Assembly: GCA_037783415.1 (NCBI GenBank) | Contig: JAZGTN010000009.1 | Coordinates: 3,534,001 to 3,598,000, forward strand | Reading direction: 5' to 3' | Length of the DNA stretch: 64,000 nt | From: Leptasterias polaris | Lineage: Eukaryota; Echinodermata; Asteroidea; Forcipulatida; Asteriidae | Part shown: positions 1 through 11,824 of the stretch, in pieces | Numbering within the stretch: position 1 is the first letter of the stretch | Layout: the number at the start of each line of letters is the position of its first letter | Program-made: the position numbers and the translations under genes | Notes under the pieces: model-generated | Databases searched by the model: none | What the model was told of the DNA's origin: nothing | What the model saw: only the letters and a program-made list of their open reading frames with translations

Positions 1-856
1 AAGGCCTACACAAAGGACAGTAACTGAGAGGTGACAAAATTCGATTTTGATCAGAACATAAATTTTGGACTCTCGTCTTCATTGAAAGTACACAGGAATT
101 TGTACAATTTGTTAAAATTACTTGTTTGGAGCCTATTCCTCTCCCTTAGTAGAAATGATCTGAGAGTTTCTTTGTAGGTCTTGATAGTAATGTTTGTGTT
201 TGTGAAAACGTTGTCCTCATTGAAGACCAGATCACACCGGATTCTCCAAATAACATTGATCATCATGCCAACAATTATCATAGATACAAATGACAAATTC
301 ATACATACAATTCTTATACAATCACTGAGACAAAAGAAACGGCAGCCAGTTTGTTTCCTAATTAAAAATTCGACGTATAACCAGGGTTCAACCACCTCAT
401 TACAGTATAGAAACAAATGTTCGACAGTTTCAGTGTCGGATTTACAGAAAGGACAGTCGACTGTATCTATGATTTTCATGCGTTTAAGTTTATCTCGGGT
501 TGGCAGAATCCTGTGATAAAGTCTTAAAAGGTGTCCTTGTCTTTGGCGTCCATAATATTGTTCATGTTTAATTTGGTCCAAATATTGGCCCAGTCGAACT
601 TATCAGTGAGGCCTAAAATCGAGGCCCACTTTTCCTGTGCTTTTGGAAAAACAAATTATTTGACCTTCAATGATTTGTACATTAATTTCGTGGTAATTTC
701 AGAAAAAGGTACCAAACCCTGATCCCCATGGTCAATTTGGAACTGAGCCACCTGCTTGGATGGTTATTAGCCCACAACGTTTTTCTTTGAAGAGGACAGG
801 ATTGATGTTTTGTTCGAAGACGTTTAGCTATGCGTCCAGCAGTGATACGATTAATT

Positions 857-864
857 TCACACTT
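857..864. repeat. Target-site duplication, left copy (TCACACTT)
   Basis: TCACACTT at 857-864 is repeated at 3893-3900, immediately outside the two ends of the nested LINE. If one copy and the insert are removed, the host LINE reads across the site in one frame (…ARIK then CE…), so this is the true insertion point. Confidence 0.85.
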
Positions 865-3800
865 CAAGGTTCAAGGTTCAAGGTTCGTTTATTTCCACAG
901 TATCAAAAAAGCAAAAGGCAATAATAAATACATCAAAAGTAATCATTACATAATGCAAAGTAAATGTTTTACAGCATAGGTTTGAAGAATATTACATGTA
1001 AACAAAAAAAGCATTATGTGACACTGCAGAGGGATCCATTTAAAAAGCAAAGCTTGTAGGCAATGGTCCCTATAGTGACATGCATATGCATTGAGATTAA
1101 AAAATAATGTTGTGAACCGTGGAGGTCCGTGGTCGAGTCGAGCCACCAATAAACAAATATAATAGCAGGTCTCAATGCACATGCATGTTACAAAGAAAAA
1201 TCAGCAAACACTATAATACAATCAAATAACGAGAACAAACATTGGACTAGGACTAACACAACAATCAAACACAACAATCTTGCCGGTCAGCAATAATAGT
1301 ATCGAACGAAATCATGAGTGATGCAAAAGCAGCGTATCCCTCGATGGATTTAACATAGTGTGGCTATGGATGATAGTATACACCATGGATCCCATGTAGG
1401 AGACCACCCGAGTCTGCACTGTGGTATGGTTCAAAATACAATGTACATCTGTAAAAAACTCATCAACAATAAGATTTCAGTATATCAGCTTTAAAGACAC
1501 GTTTAAAAGTAAACAAGCTTTTGGAGGCTTTAAGTTTTTCATTAAGCATGTTCCAAAGCATAGGTCCCTCATGTTTAATAGTTTTAAGAGCGAGGGAAGT
1601 ACGAGTGTAAGAAATGTGATAATTAGAAGCTTGGCGGGTGAAATGGGAATGTACATCTGAGTTTAAAGAAAAAATTGATTGAATAGCAGAAGGTAAATTT
1701 TTACAAGTGAGTTGATACATGAGGGACCCAAGCTGAAGACAATAAATATCATTCACTTTAAAATTGCATATTTATGGAAAAGGGGATCTGTATGTGCGTT
1801 AAATTCAGCAAAATTAATGATACGAAGAGCTCGCTTCTGTAAGAGAAGAAGTCTATTAGGATTGGTAGTAGAACTTGATCCCCATGCAAGTATCCCGTAG
1901 TTAAGATAAGAACCGATCAATGTATTTTATAAAGAGATTGTAAAACCAGTTCAGGCATAAAATGCTTGATCCTAATGATCACACCAATATTTCTAGCAAT
2001 AATTTTACACTGTAATCAACATGACTATTCCATGATAGTCTACGGTCAACAAAAAGTCCTAGAAACTTGCAACAATCAGTTTCCAGTGATTTCAATGTCA
2101 TTAATCTTTATAGGACTTGGAAGGTCTCTGACTGAATTACTGAACAACATGCAGTTAGTTTTAGTGATATTTAGGGATAGTTTATTGACCGTAAACCAGG
2201 TGGCAACTAGTTTGAGCTCATTGTTAACAGTGTTTACAAGATAGTCAAGGTTACTATGGGAAAAGAATAAATTAGAGTCATCCGCAAATAATATAAATGA
2301 AAGCACACTAGAAGAATTTGTGAAATCATTAATGTTATGGTGAATAACAAAGGCCCGAGGATTGATCCTTGAGGTACTCCATACGTAAGGACATCAGACT
2401 CAGATTTAATGCCATTGACGGAAACATATTGTGGCCTGTCTGAAAGATAACTCTTAAACCATTCATGGGGAATTCCACGGATACCATAGTTGGGAAGTTT
2501 ATGCAATAGTATTTGATGGTCTATTGTATCAAAAGCCTTTGAAAGATCAAGGAACACCCCCAAAGTATGATTGGAGTCATCGATAGCATTAGTAACTTTA
2601 TCAATAAAATCAAGGAGTGCATGAATGGTTGAATGTTTGCTACGGAAACCAAACTGTTGATTTGTTAAAATTTCAAACTTATTCAGAAAATTAATGGTAC
2701 GGGCATAGACACATTTTTCAAAGATCTTTGAAAAACATGAAAGAATAGAGATGGGCCTATAATTGGATATATTGTTACGATCACCCTTTTTGAAAACTGG
2801 TGGGACTTTAGCAATTTTTATTTCTGATGGAACAATGCCAGTCGTAAAAGAAGTATTGACAATATGAACAAGTGGTTTACTTATGGCAAACATTGACTTA
2901 CTGATAATGGAAATATTGATCAGGTCATGACCAGAACTTTTTTTATTTTGTAAATTTTTTACAATGTCCAAAATTTCATGTTCAAATACTGGAGTAAAAA
3001 AGAAGGAATTAAAATTAGGGTTGGGCATATAATCAGCAAAACTAAGGGGTGAATGAGTAGGTTGGATGTTTTTAGCAAGGTTGGGACCAATATTGATAAA
3101 GTATTGATTAAAATGATTGGCGATTTGATTTGGGTTGTCAATTAAATTCCCATTAACAATGATGCTGTTAATACCATGAGAATGGGTATTTTTATTCAAA
3201 ACAGAATTTATAACCTTCCAGGTATTACGGATGTTATTTCTTTCTTTTTCAAACTGAAGGGAATAGTACTTTTTTTTACAAAGACGTAGAAGGCTAGTCA
3301 AGGTGTTTTTATACTTCATATACTTGCATTTATGTGAGGTTGTAGGGTTGGACAAGTACTGACGATACAATTTATTCTTTTTCTTAATAGATTTGAGGAG
3401 GAAATGTGTAATCCAAGGGGTAGTTGAAATATGATTAGATTTGGTATTGTTGTTTTGTCTAACTAAAGGTGTATTTTGATCGTACAGAAAAATAGAATTA
3501 TCCAGAAAAGTATTATAAGCAGCTGTATCAGGATTATTACAACTAAGGACATTGGTCCAGTCAAAAGAGTGTAAGTCGTCAATAAACTGTTCAAGGTTCA
3601 CATTAGACACATTTCGAGAAAAAGGTAAATTGTGATTATGAGAAGAACTTGAGTTTGGAGACTGAACGAACATAAAAATTGGCAGATGATCTGAGATATC
3701 AGAGATTAAAATACCAGATTTTGAGGAAGGAAGAATATTTGATAAAAAATGATCGATAAGTGTAGCAGAAGTATCAGTAATACGTGTGGGCATATGGATT

Positions 3801-3892
3801 TGGGGGAGGAAAGAGTGAGATGTAAATAAGTCGATAAAGGACTGGGAGCTAGGATTGGTTGGAATTAGTAAATTTATGTTGAAATCACCTGA
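865..3892 (-). mobile_element. CR1/Jockey-group LINE nested in the Tx1-type LINE
   Basis: 5'-truncated non-LTR element of about 3.0 kb on the minus strand. It begins inside the endonuclease domain (GDFNINLL near 3888-3865; then a SDHLPIF motif) and continues through a long RT open frame down to 2234 with FKKGDRNNISNYRPISIL, QFGFRSKHST, FLDLSKAFDTIDH and GVPQGSILGPLLF. A frameshift near 2340 moves the catalytic FADDSN box to the 2306-2076 frame. The C-terminal region (SHFTRQASNYHI, then GPMLWNMLNEKLK) is at 1756-1463. The 3' end carries a short GAACCTT repeat tail at about 865-885. The same 8 bp, TCACACTT, lies on both sides (857-864 and 3893-3900) as a target duplication. The frameshifts make it inactive. 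Confidence 0.88.
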
Positions 3893-4984
3893 TCACACTT
3901 GATCCTAGCCAATTCCTTAAAGGTAATTAGTCTGTTATTTTTAACAACATGTTGAAATTTGATGATGTTATTCTTTGTTAAAACAGGACTCGCTAAATCG
4001 TTATCCTTATTAATCGCAACCACTGAATTATGCCAGAGAGGGATATTCATTACTTCCAAAACTGAGGTGAATTCTGGTCTGAAAACACCCCCTGATTTTT
4101 CGTAGGCTGCAAAAAGGTCCATATAAAAGGGAGTGGTCTGGTGACTTTTTCTTGGTTTTACCAAACACATACCAACCAAGATTATGGCTTTCGCCGGGTT
4201 TCTCGATCCAATAGTTAAAGAAGGATTTCCATTTACCATTACTTTTGATATAATACTCAACCACATCAGTTTTAGACTGCGTAACCTGACCCTGACGTCC
4301 AAAAGACCTGTCCCTCCCATGTATCGAGGTCCGGTGATAGTGGCACGCTTGATTTTGTCCGGTTTACCTGACCAGTAAAAACTAAAAATAATGTTTTCTA
4401 TTTTCTTTACACACTCTCTTTAGAAATATCGGCATGCTGGATAATTTTAACACATTCAGTTCCACCATGGTTCCACCTGGACACTGAATACCATGCAACC
4501 CATTATTGATTCTAATTAGAGTTCCTAAACCTTCTGCACAGACTGCATATTATGGAGACAGGGGACACCCTTGTCTGATACCTCTACTTATTTGGAAAGG
4601 TCTGCCAATGAAGTTATTTACAATGACGCAACTCTCAGGATTACTATATAAAAGCTTGATCCATTGAATGAATTTGGGGGGAATCCCCATTTTCTCAAGC
4701 ATGGTAAACATATAATTCCAATTAATTCTATCGAAAACCTTCTCCTGATCGATGCTTAAAATAGCTGCTTCCTTATTGTTCCAATTATAATCTATGCTAT
4801 CACGCAAAAGTGTGAGGTTGTCGTGATTTTTTCTCCCCGGTACACCACATGTCTGTTATCTGTCACCTATTATGAAAGGCATGGCCCCTTTTAACCTATT
4901 TGTGAGAACTTTGGCCAACAGTTTGTAATCTACATTTAAAAGGCTAATCGGTCTCCAGTTCTTGAGATCAAATTTACCTAATTA

Positions 4985-6690
4985 TTATCCACATGGTTGG
5001 TGGGCTTGCACAAAATTACTTTATTGATTATAAAGCGATGAAAAATTACTTTATTGATTATGAAGCGATGACAAAAAGCAAAACCATAAAGCAATAAATC
5101 AAGTGAATTCTAAACCAAGACCAACAGTAACACTACTGAACTAACAGGATTTATAAAAACCACTAAAAACAACAAAACACATGTGCCAAGGAAGGTTACA
5201 AATTAAAATCAAAATGGCTCTAAAATCGAGTCCATAGCAGTAATGACTTGAAACAGGCAAAACTTAAAAACATGAAGAACCACCAGTACATAAAATCAAA
5301 GAAGTGATGGTGGGAGAACACACAGGCTGCTATCTGTAAACTATAATACATTTAATGTGTGACTTAATTACCACTACTTGAGGATTAAGGATTAAACAAG
5401 AGGGTTGTTTATTACAGACGATTCCTTGAAATGAACTTGGGTGCTACAAGAGATTAAGTTGGAATAAACAGTGGAAGGGAACATACTTGTCTCTCCGTGG
5501 TCCTTTCTCTATGCTCCTACTGAACACGGTTTTTCTGGACCTGTTACATAATAAGCCATCAAAAGGGAGAAACTTCCTCTAGCAGTAAACACAAGAAGTA
5601 AAATTACATCAACAAACTCTCACACCAAATTTAAACCAAACAGATAATTATTGTTACATCCTTCCCTTTTTAAACTTTGAGTGGGAAGAGGTAAACTTCT
5701 CTAACAATGAGAAATGTTTCGGAAGAAAAAGGTGATAAAATTAACTAGTGTTCATTAATAAAGTAAATTTTCATGGCGAATATTCAAATAGAATTACTGG
5801 CTGGAAATAGTAAGTTTGTACTTTCGGTCATTTCCCATTGTTTAGTTTTTTTGTTTTTTTAAACAGAAGTTATGTGTGCATGCCTTTTTCACAGTAAATA
5901 ATAATATATGCCATAATATGACAGAAGAGTTAATTTACCAGAGTACATGTAGTAGTGATTAAAGTGGTAATTGGCCCGTTTATCTTAAAATATGTAATAT
6001 CAATAATATTTGTAATGACAACGGATTAATATATCGCCTTTCGCAAGCCTGAAAGTTCATAAGTAGCAACAATTATGCAAAAAGGAGGCAAAGACAAAAA
6101 TTCTTTGTTTAACACCAAATCATTAAAAAAAATACATGGTCATGAGTCCTTGGTGTTTCTAACATTAAAACAAAATACATGGTCATGAGTCCTTGGTGTT
6201 TCTAACTTGATGATAAATTTGTAAATGTTCATTTCAATACTGATTGGGCAATAAATTACGGAGTGACACAATGGTCGAGTATGATTTATCTGTCACTAGT
6301 CATGTCAATATTTAGCAGGTTTATTAACTGATACCTTTCATTTGGCCTGAACGGCTTTTCCAAATTGACGGTTTCATCTTTGAATTGTTAACATGTGTGA
6401 GATTTTTAGAAGTGACAGAGTTATGGATCACACAATAGAGAGTAACGTTACACGAAGTGACACATTACAGGAAACAAATCACTTTGAGAAAACTTGAAAA
6501 CGGTGTATAACATTAATAATGTGCCATACATTTCCATCGGTAACTTGCTCTGATAGCTCCCTCGGAAGCTCGGAACATGGGGGTTATTTTCGATTCATCA
6601 ATGACACTTCAACCACACAACAACAACATCATACGTCTGTCATCATTTCACAAGTACATGGACAAGAGTGCCACTGAAAAAGTCATTAGT
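4985..6690. other. Gene-free stretch with small tandem duplications
   Basis: I see no coding exon here on either strand. It holds a 30-bp tandem duplication (5011-5040 and 5041-5070, ending in AAGCGATG) next to the broken LINE 5' end. A second tandem duplication of about 43 bp lies at 6121-6162 and 6163-6205, with the core ATGGTCATGAGTCCTTGG. The rest is AT-rich unique sequence. Confidence 0.6.
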
Positions 6691-6751
6691 TTTTTAACTG
6701 TACCATGATGCACAGTCTCTTGCAGCGCCACCAGGAGGCACAAAAGGACGA

Positions 6752-7158
6752 GCTACGCGACGGGCGACGCGACGGACGACGCGACGGGCGACGCGACGGA
6801 CGACGCGACGGGCGACGCGACGGCACGACGCGACGGACGACGGGCGACGCGACGGCACGACGCGACGGACGACGGCACGACGCGACGGACGACGGACGAC
6901 GCGACGGACGACGCGACGGACGACGCGACGGGCGACGCGACGGACGACGCGACGGGCGACGCGACGGGCGACGCGACGGCACGACGCGACGGACGACGGC
7001 ACGACGCGACGGACGACGGATGTCCAAGTCACCATGGAAATCAATTGAAAAACAGGCGACGCGACGGGCGACGGCACGACGCGACGGGCGACGGCACGAC
7101 GCGACGGGCGACGCGACGGACGACGGAACAGGCGACGCGACGGCACGACGCGACGCAC
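6752..7158. repeat. CpG-rich 12-bp minisatellite
   Basis: Tandem array of a 12-bp unit, GACGCGACGGRC, with variant units containing GGCACGAC. It is interrupted once by about 36 bp of unique sequence (7019-7054). It lies at the outer end of the minus-strand LDLA pseudogene, in what corresponds to the intron after its fourth exon. It is very GC- and CpG-rich in AT-rich surroundings. It gives long open frames on both strands, but these are only repeat translations (RRDG or RRPS). Confidence 0.9.
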
Positions 7159-8456
7159 ATCTGTCGCCTTTAGAACACCATACAGACGACATCCAACGTG
7201 CAGAGGGAAACACTTACCACAATCCGTCTCGTCTTCAGCATCACCGCAGTCTATTACACCGTTGCACCAGCCATACACACACGTTCCGTCTCTACACAGT
7301 AAACTGTCCGGGGTTGCAATTGGGGAAGTACGGCGCACCAGGGACTGTGAATGGACCAAACAATTAAAGTGCACATTTAAAACAAATATAATTAGGCTAG
7401 GTAAAACAGTAATCACTGCTTATAAGTGTTTTCAGCAGAGTGAAGTGTCGTCATTATCACAGGAAGAAGACTAGATATAATTTTTTGAAACAAAAACAAG
7501 GTGTTCGGTGTAGACTTGATAAACAATCAGAGCTGGTGGCAAGTATAGATAAAAACTTGGTAAACAAGTCTTTCTTTGTAGAAAATATATGATATATTAT
7601 AAGTAAGTTTTGGCTGTAAAGATTTGCATTTTTGAAACAATTGAAACTTTGATCAAGGATAATTTGAAAAAATGATAACGCCATCATGACGCTGTAGCTT
7701 ATTTCTTACCCCAACGATGAGATTTATATGTAGGCCTATGTGTTTTACATTTTTGTTTATTGTTGTGACGTCATCGATTATCATCCCGAACAAGTTGCAA
7801 ATTTAAATACACACTTAGTCTTGATTGGCGACGCTTTTTTGTATTAGCCACCGGTAGAGGGCGCTACATTGACTGTTTGGGAGGCTGACTCAGAAGGACT
7901 TGGCAAGTTTATCCAGATGTTCGTGTGATACAGATATCTCTTCTCCAGTAATTCGTGTTGCGGACAGTAATTCGTGTTGCGATATCGCACTACGTTAAAC
8001 AAAATGAACGTCGCCAATCAAAACTTGTAGGTCTAGGTACACGGTGGGCCTCCGGTCTGCATGACTTTCACCTTTTGTAAGACGCTTAAGGGGTAGGGAA
8101 GAAGACACGGGGGAAAACAAATCACTCACAAAAGCCCAGCAAGAACAGTACAATAACACCTTTTAAAAAAACTTACCCTCCCCACCTAAAACTCACTCAA
8201 ATATACGGTTTGTTAATAAAGACCAGGGAGGTCAAAGTGACCAGAGATCATTAAATTTCTAATGGATTGCAGTACGTACGTTCACTTTCATCAACGTTAC
8301 ACCACCACTCGTCATCTTGACGTAGGCAGTCCACTTTACCGTCGCAACGATTTTCCACAGGGATCTGTTGGCCGTCAGAGTTGAAACAATCGTAGAACGA
8401 ACCATCGCCGGTCAGTTCATCTGCAACATTAACGTAAGTATATTATAGTCACTTAA

Positions 8457-8810
8457 AGGTATTATACAGGATTGGTAGAGCTGACAAAATAATCACAGAC
8501 AGTGTTCATGTTTTGTGTAATCAACCACATACATGAAATAACAAACCTGTGAAAATTTGAGCTCAATTGGTCATCGAGGTCACGAGAAAATAGTGAAAAG
8601 GGACTTATGTGTTTTCTGTTTTTCAAACATCGAGTTTATTATCACGCGTGATAAAAACTATTGTTTTACTCATTTCTCAGAAACGATAGCATTTTAGGCA
8701 GAAATATTTTAAGGAACCCTTTCTACCATTACTTACTTTAAATCATGTAAGTTATGTGTGAATCTGTGAACATTTGTGTTTTTCGATCTTACCAATAGTG
8801 TACAGGGCCT
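8457..8810 (-). mobile_element. TTAA-flanked MITE (copy in LDLA pseudogene intron 2)
   Basis: A 354-bp element flanked by TTAA at 8453-8456 and 8811-8814. On the minus strand its ends read AGGCCCTGTACACTATTGG and CCAATCCTGTATAATACCT, imperfect inverted repeats. TTAA target duplications are typical of piggyBac-type transposition. The sister copy is at the matching place in the other arm (21117-21460), so it was present before the duplication. A third copy is at 38774-39128. Confidence 0.7.
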
Positions 8811-11033
8811 TTAAAGAATAACTTTGAGACGAAACGACGGTGGCAGCAGCAGACATGCTAGTTTTAACAGTCTCGAGTAAATGCAAACTTTTAGCAATAT
8901 TTTAGGCTAAAATAGCCATTAAACTATGAAAGGCAAAATATATACCTTTGGTTTTTGAACCGTTCGATTGTTTTTAATTCTACATAAATGTAGATATTAT
9001 ACAATAAAAACTAACCTGTGAAAATTTTACTTCAAAAGGTGGTCACGTTTTTTAGATATCGCCGAATATCCGGAGCGAATTATGTCCACGGGTGAAGAAT
9101 AATCCCCAATAGGAATACACAATCTGAGAAACGTTTCTGACACTAACGTTTCTCAGATTCAAATTTGGGGTCATAGAAACTGATATATTTTTCCATAAGC
9201 ACATTAGATCGAAGTGAAATGTTTCACAAATTGCTTTGTGCTATTCAAAGCTGCTTCTTACCACGTAAGTTTTTATTGCCATTCATTTTCAGAGTCATTA
9301 CTAAACGTGTTTAAATTACTTCCACCGATTATTGATTGAACGGGACCCTATACTTCATGGCTAGAGTCACTCAAACCTGGTTGATTTTGATTAGATAAAC
9401 TTGAACTTCTGGCTTCTACAAGTTTGAACACTGATTTACGAGACTCTCTATTTTGTTTTCTATCACGTAACTGTATAATGATGTTGACCGAGCGCAGCTG
9501 CTGTGCGTATGGTCTATATTGCATGGAAGTTGTGTGTCTAACCGCATGAAACGTCACCTGCAACACAAAGGGAAGCGGCCTCCAAAACATAGCGCAGCCA
9601 GGAATAATGGTTTTTCATGACGTCATGTGGAATGGGTCGGGTAGTCTCCACACGATGTTCTAAAGATACAAGTATGACAAGTAGAAGGTTTTTGTTTACC
9701 TTTCTTCTTCATCAGCTTTGCTGAACATGTGCCTGAAAATGTTTTTTAAGAAAATAGACAAAACAAATTACCATTGCGTATCTGTACACTTTTGAAAGGC
9801 AAATTTAAGACCTTTTAAGACCTTTTGAATACTATTGACAAATGTTAAGACCATAATTTAAGTGAACAAAGCAGGAGAGAAACGAGCACTAGCATACCTG
9901 CTCACACTTTTTGTTTGCATGCAGCGTAATTCGGCTCCAGACCTCACTGAATTTAACAATTTGTACTGCTTCTATGAATTAAATTATAATAGTTCCCAGG
10001 TAGTAGTTAATAAAGCAGGACAGTTCTTTTCAGAACTGAGAAGTCTCCCGAATTCCAAATAATCTACTCCGCGGCAGTAGAATAAATAGCAAGACAGTTC
10101 TCAAAGAACAAAATCTACCTAGCAAGTAGATATACACACGGTGTTACCGCAAACCAATACATTGATACCTCACCATGTGCAATACCTCAAATCCCATATC
10201 AAACAAATGTTTCATCATTTTTTTCACACATTAGTTCTATAGTTCTTAATACTCGGATTAAAACTGTTTTTTAGTTTTAATTTGTAATTTTTTTCTTCAC
10301 AAATTTTAAGTTTCAGTGAAAGAGAGAAACTGAAACATTCAATAATGCTTTCAATTTCAGTTTCAGAAACACGCAACAATTAGATTCACGCATGATTCCC
10401 ATAAACGTTCAACAAAAAATAGGTTATAGTTTTTGGCGTTCACACATAATTTCGACTTTCTCGTCGAATATTTTTGCAGTCATTCTAGGCTAATTCATTT
10501 CGAGACAATCTAGACTACATTATTTTCACCATTATTCAATTAAATTTCTACTAGGCCTAACCATTAATATTGATGGCATTTGCGAAACTGAATGGTCTTT
10601 GAGACCAATGATTTTGAATGATCTTAATACGACCAGTAAATGATAAACCATCGAAATTGAGTTACCCGTTTTAACCTATGAATGCTAATGCGACAGTAGA
10701 GCATTCCTCTTCAAACGAAATTGGATGAACCGGTGTCATAGGGAAATCTGTCCCCGGTGATTCTGTCTCTCATTATTATGGGAAAATAACATGGGGTGGA
10801 GGAGGATGATTCAAAAGAGGGCGCTATCGGAGAAGGTTTGTACACAGTTCACCATTTGGGGGTGACAGAATCTCCTGCCACACCGTGTGTTCATTCAAAT
10901 TTAATAAACTTTTATTGAAATTGACTGAGCAAGCCTACTTTAGACAGGTAATTAAACGACGAGAGTTTAAGGAAGGGCTCAAACTCACCAACAAGCAGGA
11001 CTCCGACGATCAAAGCGATGAAGCTGAAACGTG

Positions 11034-11734
11034 CAAGGGCGTCGATCGCTACTGAAAAGCAGGGGGGACGAGCGAGGAAGTCTTGAAAAAAATACATCTT
11101 GCATTATTTGCACCCCACATTTTTAATAATTATGCTTCGGGAGTCCGGCGTTTATCGTGTGTCAGCTTGAAGTTCTTCGGAAAAAAAATATTGCTTCTTC
11201 GACAAATCTTGTCATAGCCCAAACTGCTCCTATTTATTTTAATGGATTTTACTACATTTTGTGCGTTGTGCGATTGTAACAAAATGTAACACATGTTGCA
11301 CATGTGCGCACACACGTACCGGTACTTCCTTTGGGGAGGGATCGTGTACCGTACATTTTAGCATACACAAACGACGCATAACTTGAATGCTAACATTCAA
11401 GGTATGTAAGCGGGATCGGGCGTTCATGTCTTGGACGATACTTTTGTCTATTGTCTGTATTATAGAAGCGGAAATGAGCCCAAAATACCATTCTGCGCGT
11501 GGTCCATCAGAAAAAAATATGAAAATGAAGGAAACATTTCATCGTTTGTTCGCTATTCTTTTATTTGAACAAAAATTGTAATGAAATATTAAATCAAGAA
11601 AATTTTGATGCATATTTCTAATGAACAGTCAATCAACAAGTGGGGGGGGACATCTGATATGCTGTCCCCCCCAGTCTAAAAAGTGGGGGGGGGGGGGACA
11701 TGTCCCCCCCGTCCCCCACCCATCGACGCCCTTG
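11034..11734. mobile_element. Non-autonomous hAT-like transposon in an exon
   Basis: A 701-bp insert with terminal inverted repeats CAAGGGCGTCGAT and ATCGACGCCCTTG, flanked by a perfect 8-bp duplication GAAACGTG (11026-11033 and 11735-11742). 8-bp target duplications and C-rich ends are typical of hAT elements. The right end has facing G and C runs that would form a hairpin. It has no transposase ORF, so it must be moved in trans. The intact paralogue at 18548-18596 is the empty site. Confidence 0.88.
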
Positions 11735-11824
11735 GAAACGTGCCATGGTGCTTTTGTCTCTCTTACGGATGATGTAGCTGCTGCAGTTAATTGTAGCTGG
11801 ATGCTTAAGTCTTCACCAACTCAC

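Larger units (their letters stand above)
1..4984 (-). mobile_element. Tx1/L1-type LINE, 5'-truncated, split by a nested LINE
   Basis: Non-LTR retrotransposon remains. Minus-strand pieces in element order: the N-terminal RT segment (about 4984-4860, with a [13 protein letters not shown] block and a stop codon near 4860), the RT palm segment at 4807-4550 (motifs FDRINW and RGIRQGCPLSP), a C-terminal segment at 4320-3894, and after the nested insertion 864-682 and 581-51. The last piece holds a CPFC...EHLFLYC zinc knuckle of the zf-RVT type, typical of L1/Tx1 ORF2 C-termini. Several frameshifts and stops make it dead. The ORF ends at 51 and the 3' UTR runs off the left edge. The 5' end stops near 4984 inside the RT, a normal 5' truncation. 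The clade call (Tx1-like) rests on motif resemblance. Confidence 0.85.
7218..11746 (-). pseudogene. Pseudogene: broken copy of the secreted three-module LDLA gene
   Basis: Paralogue of the intact gene at 18548. Remaining exons on the minus strand: exon 1 split as 11746-11735 and 11033-10989 around a transposon; exon 2 9732-9700; exon 3 8420-8280; exon 4 7344-7218. The splice sites are intact. Lesions: (1) a hAT-like insertion after codon 4 of the signal peptide; (2) an extra C in exon 4 (127 instead of 126 nt) that shifts the frame inside the second LDLA module; (3) no exon 5 found: homology stops at about 7170 where a minisatellite starts; (4) a ~1.14 kb insertion separating TATA-like DNA from the 5' end. 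Exons 2-4 show about ten amino-acid-changing differences from the intact copy and one silent one. A hemizygous or alternative allele without the insert cannot be excluded. Confidence 0.88.

Noticed and set aside
6686..7416. Long ORFs on both strands over the 12-bp array (arginine-rich)
   Set aside because: Tandem repeat translations; the real coding signal is only the short LDLA exon at 7218-7344 on the minus strand.
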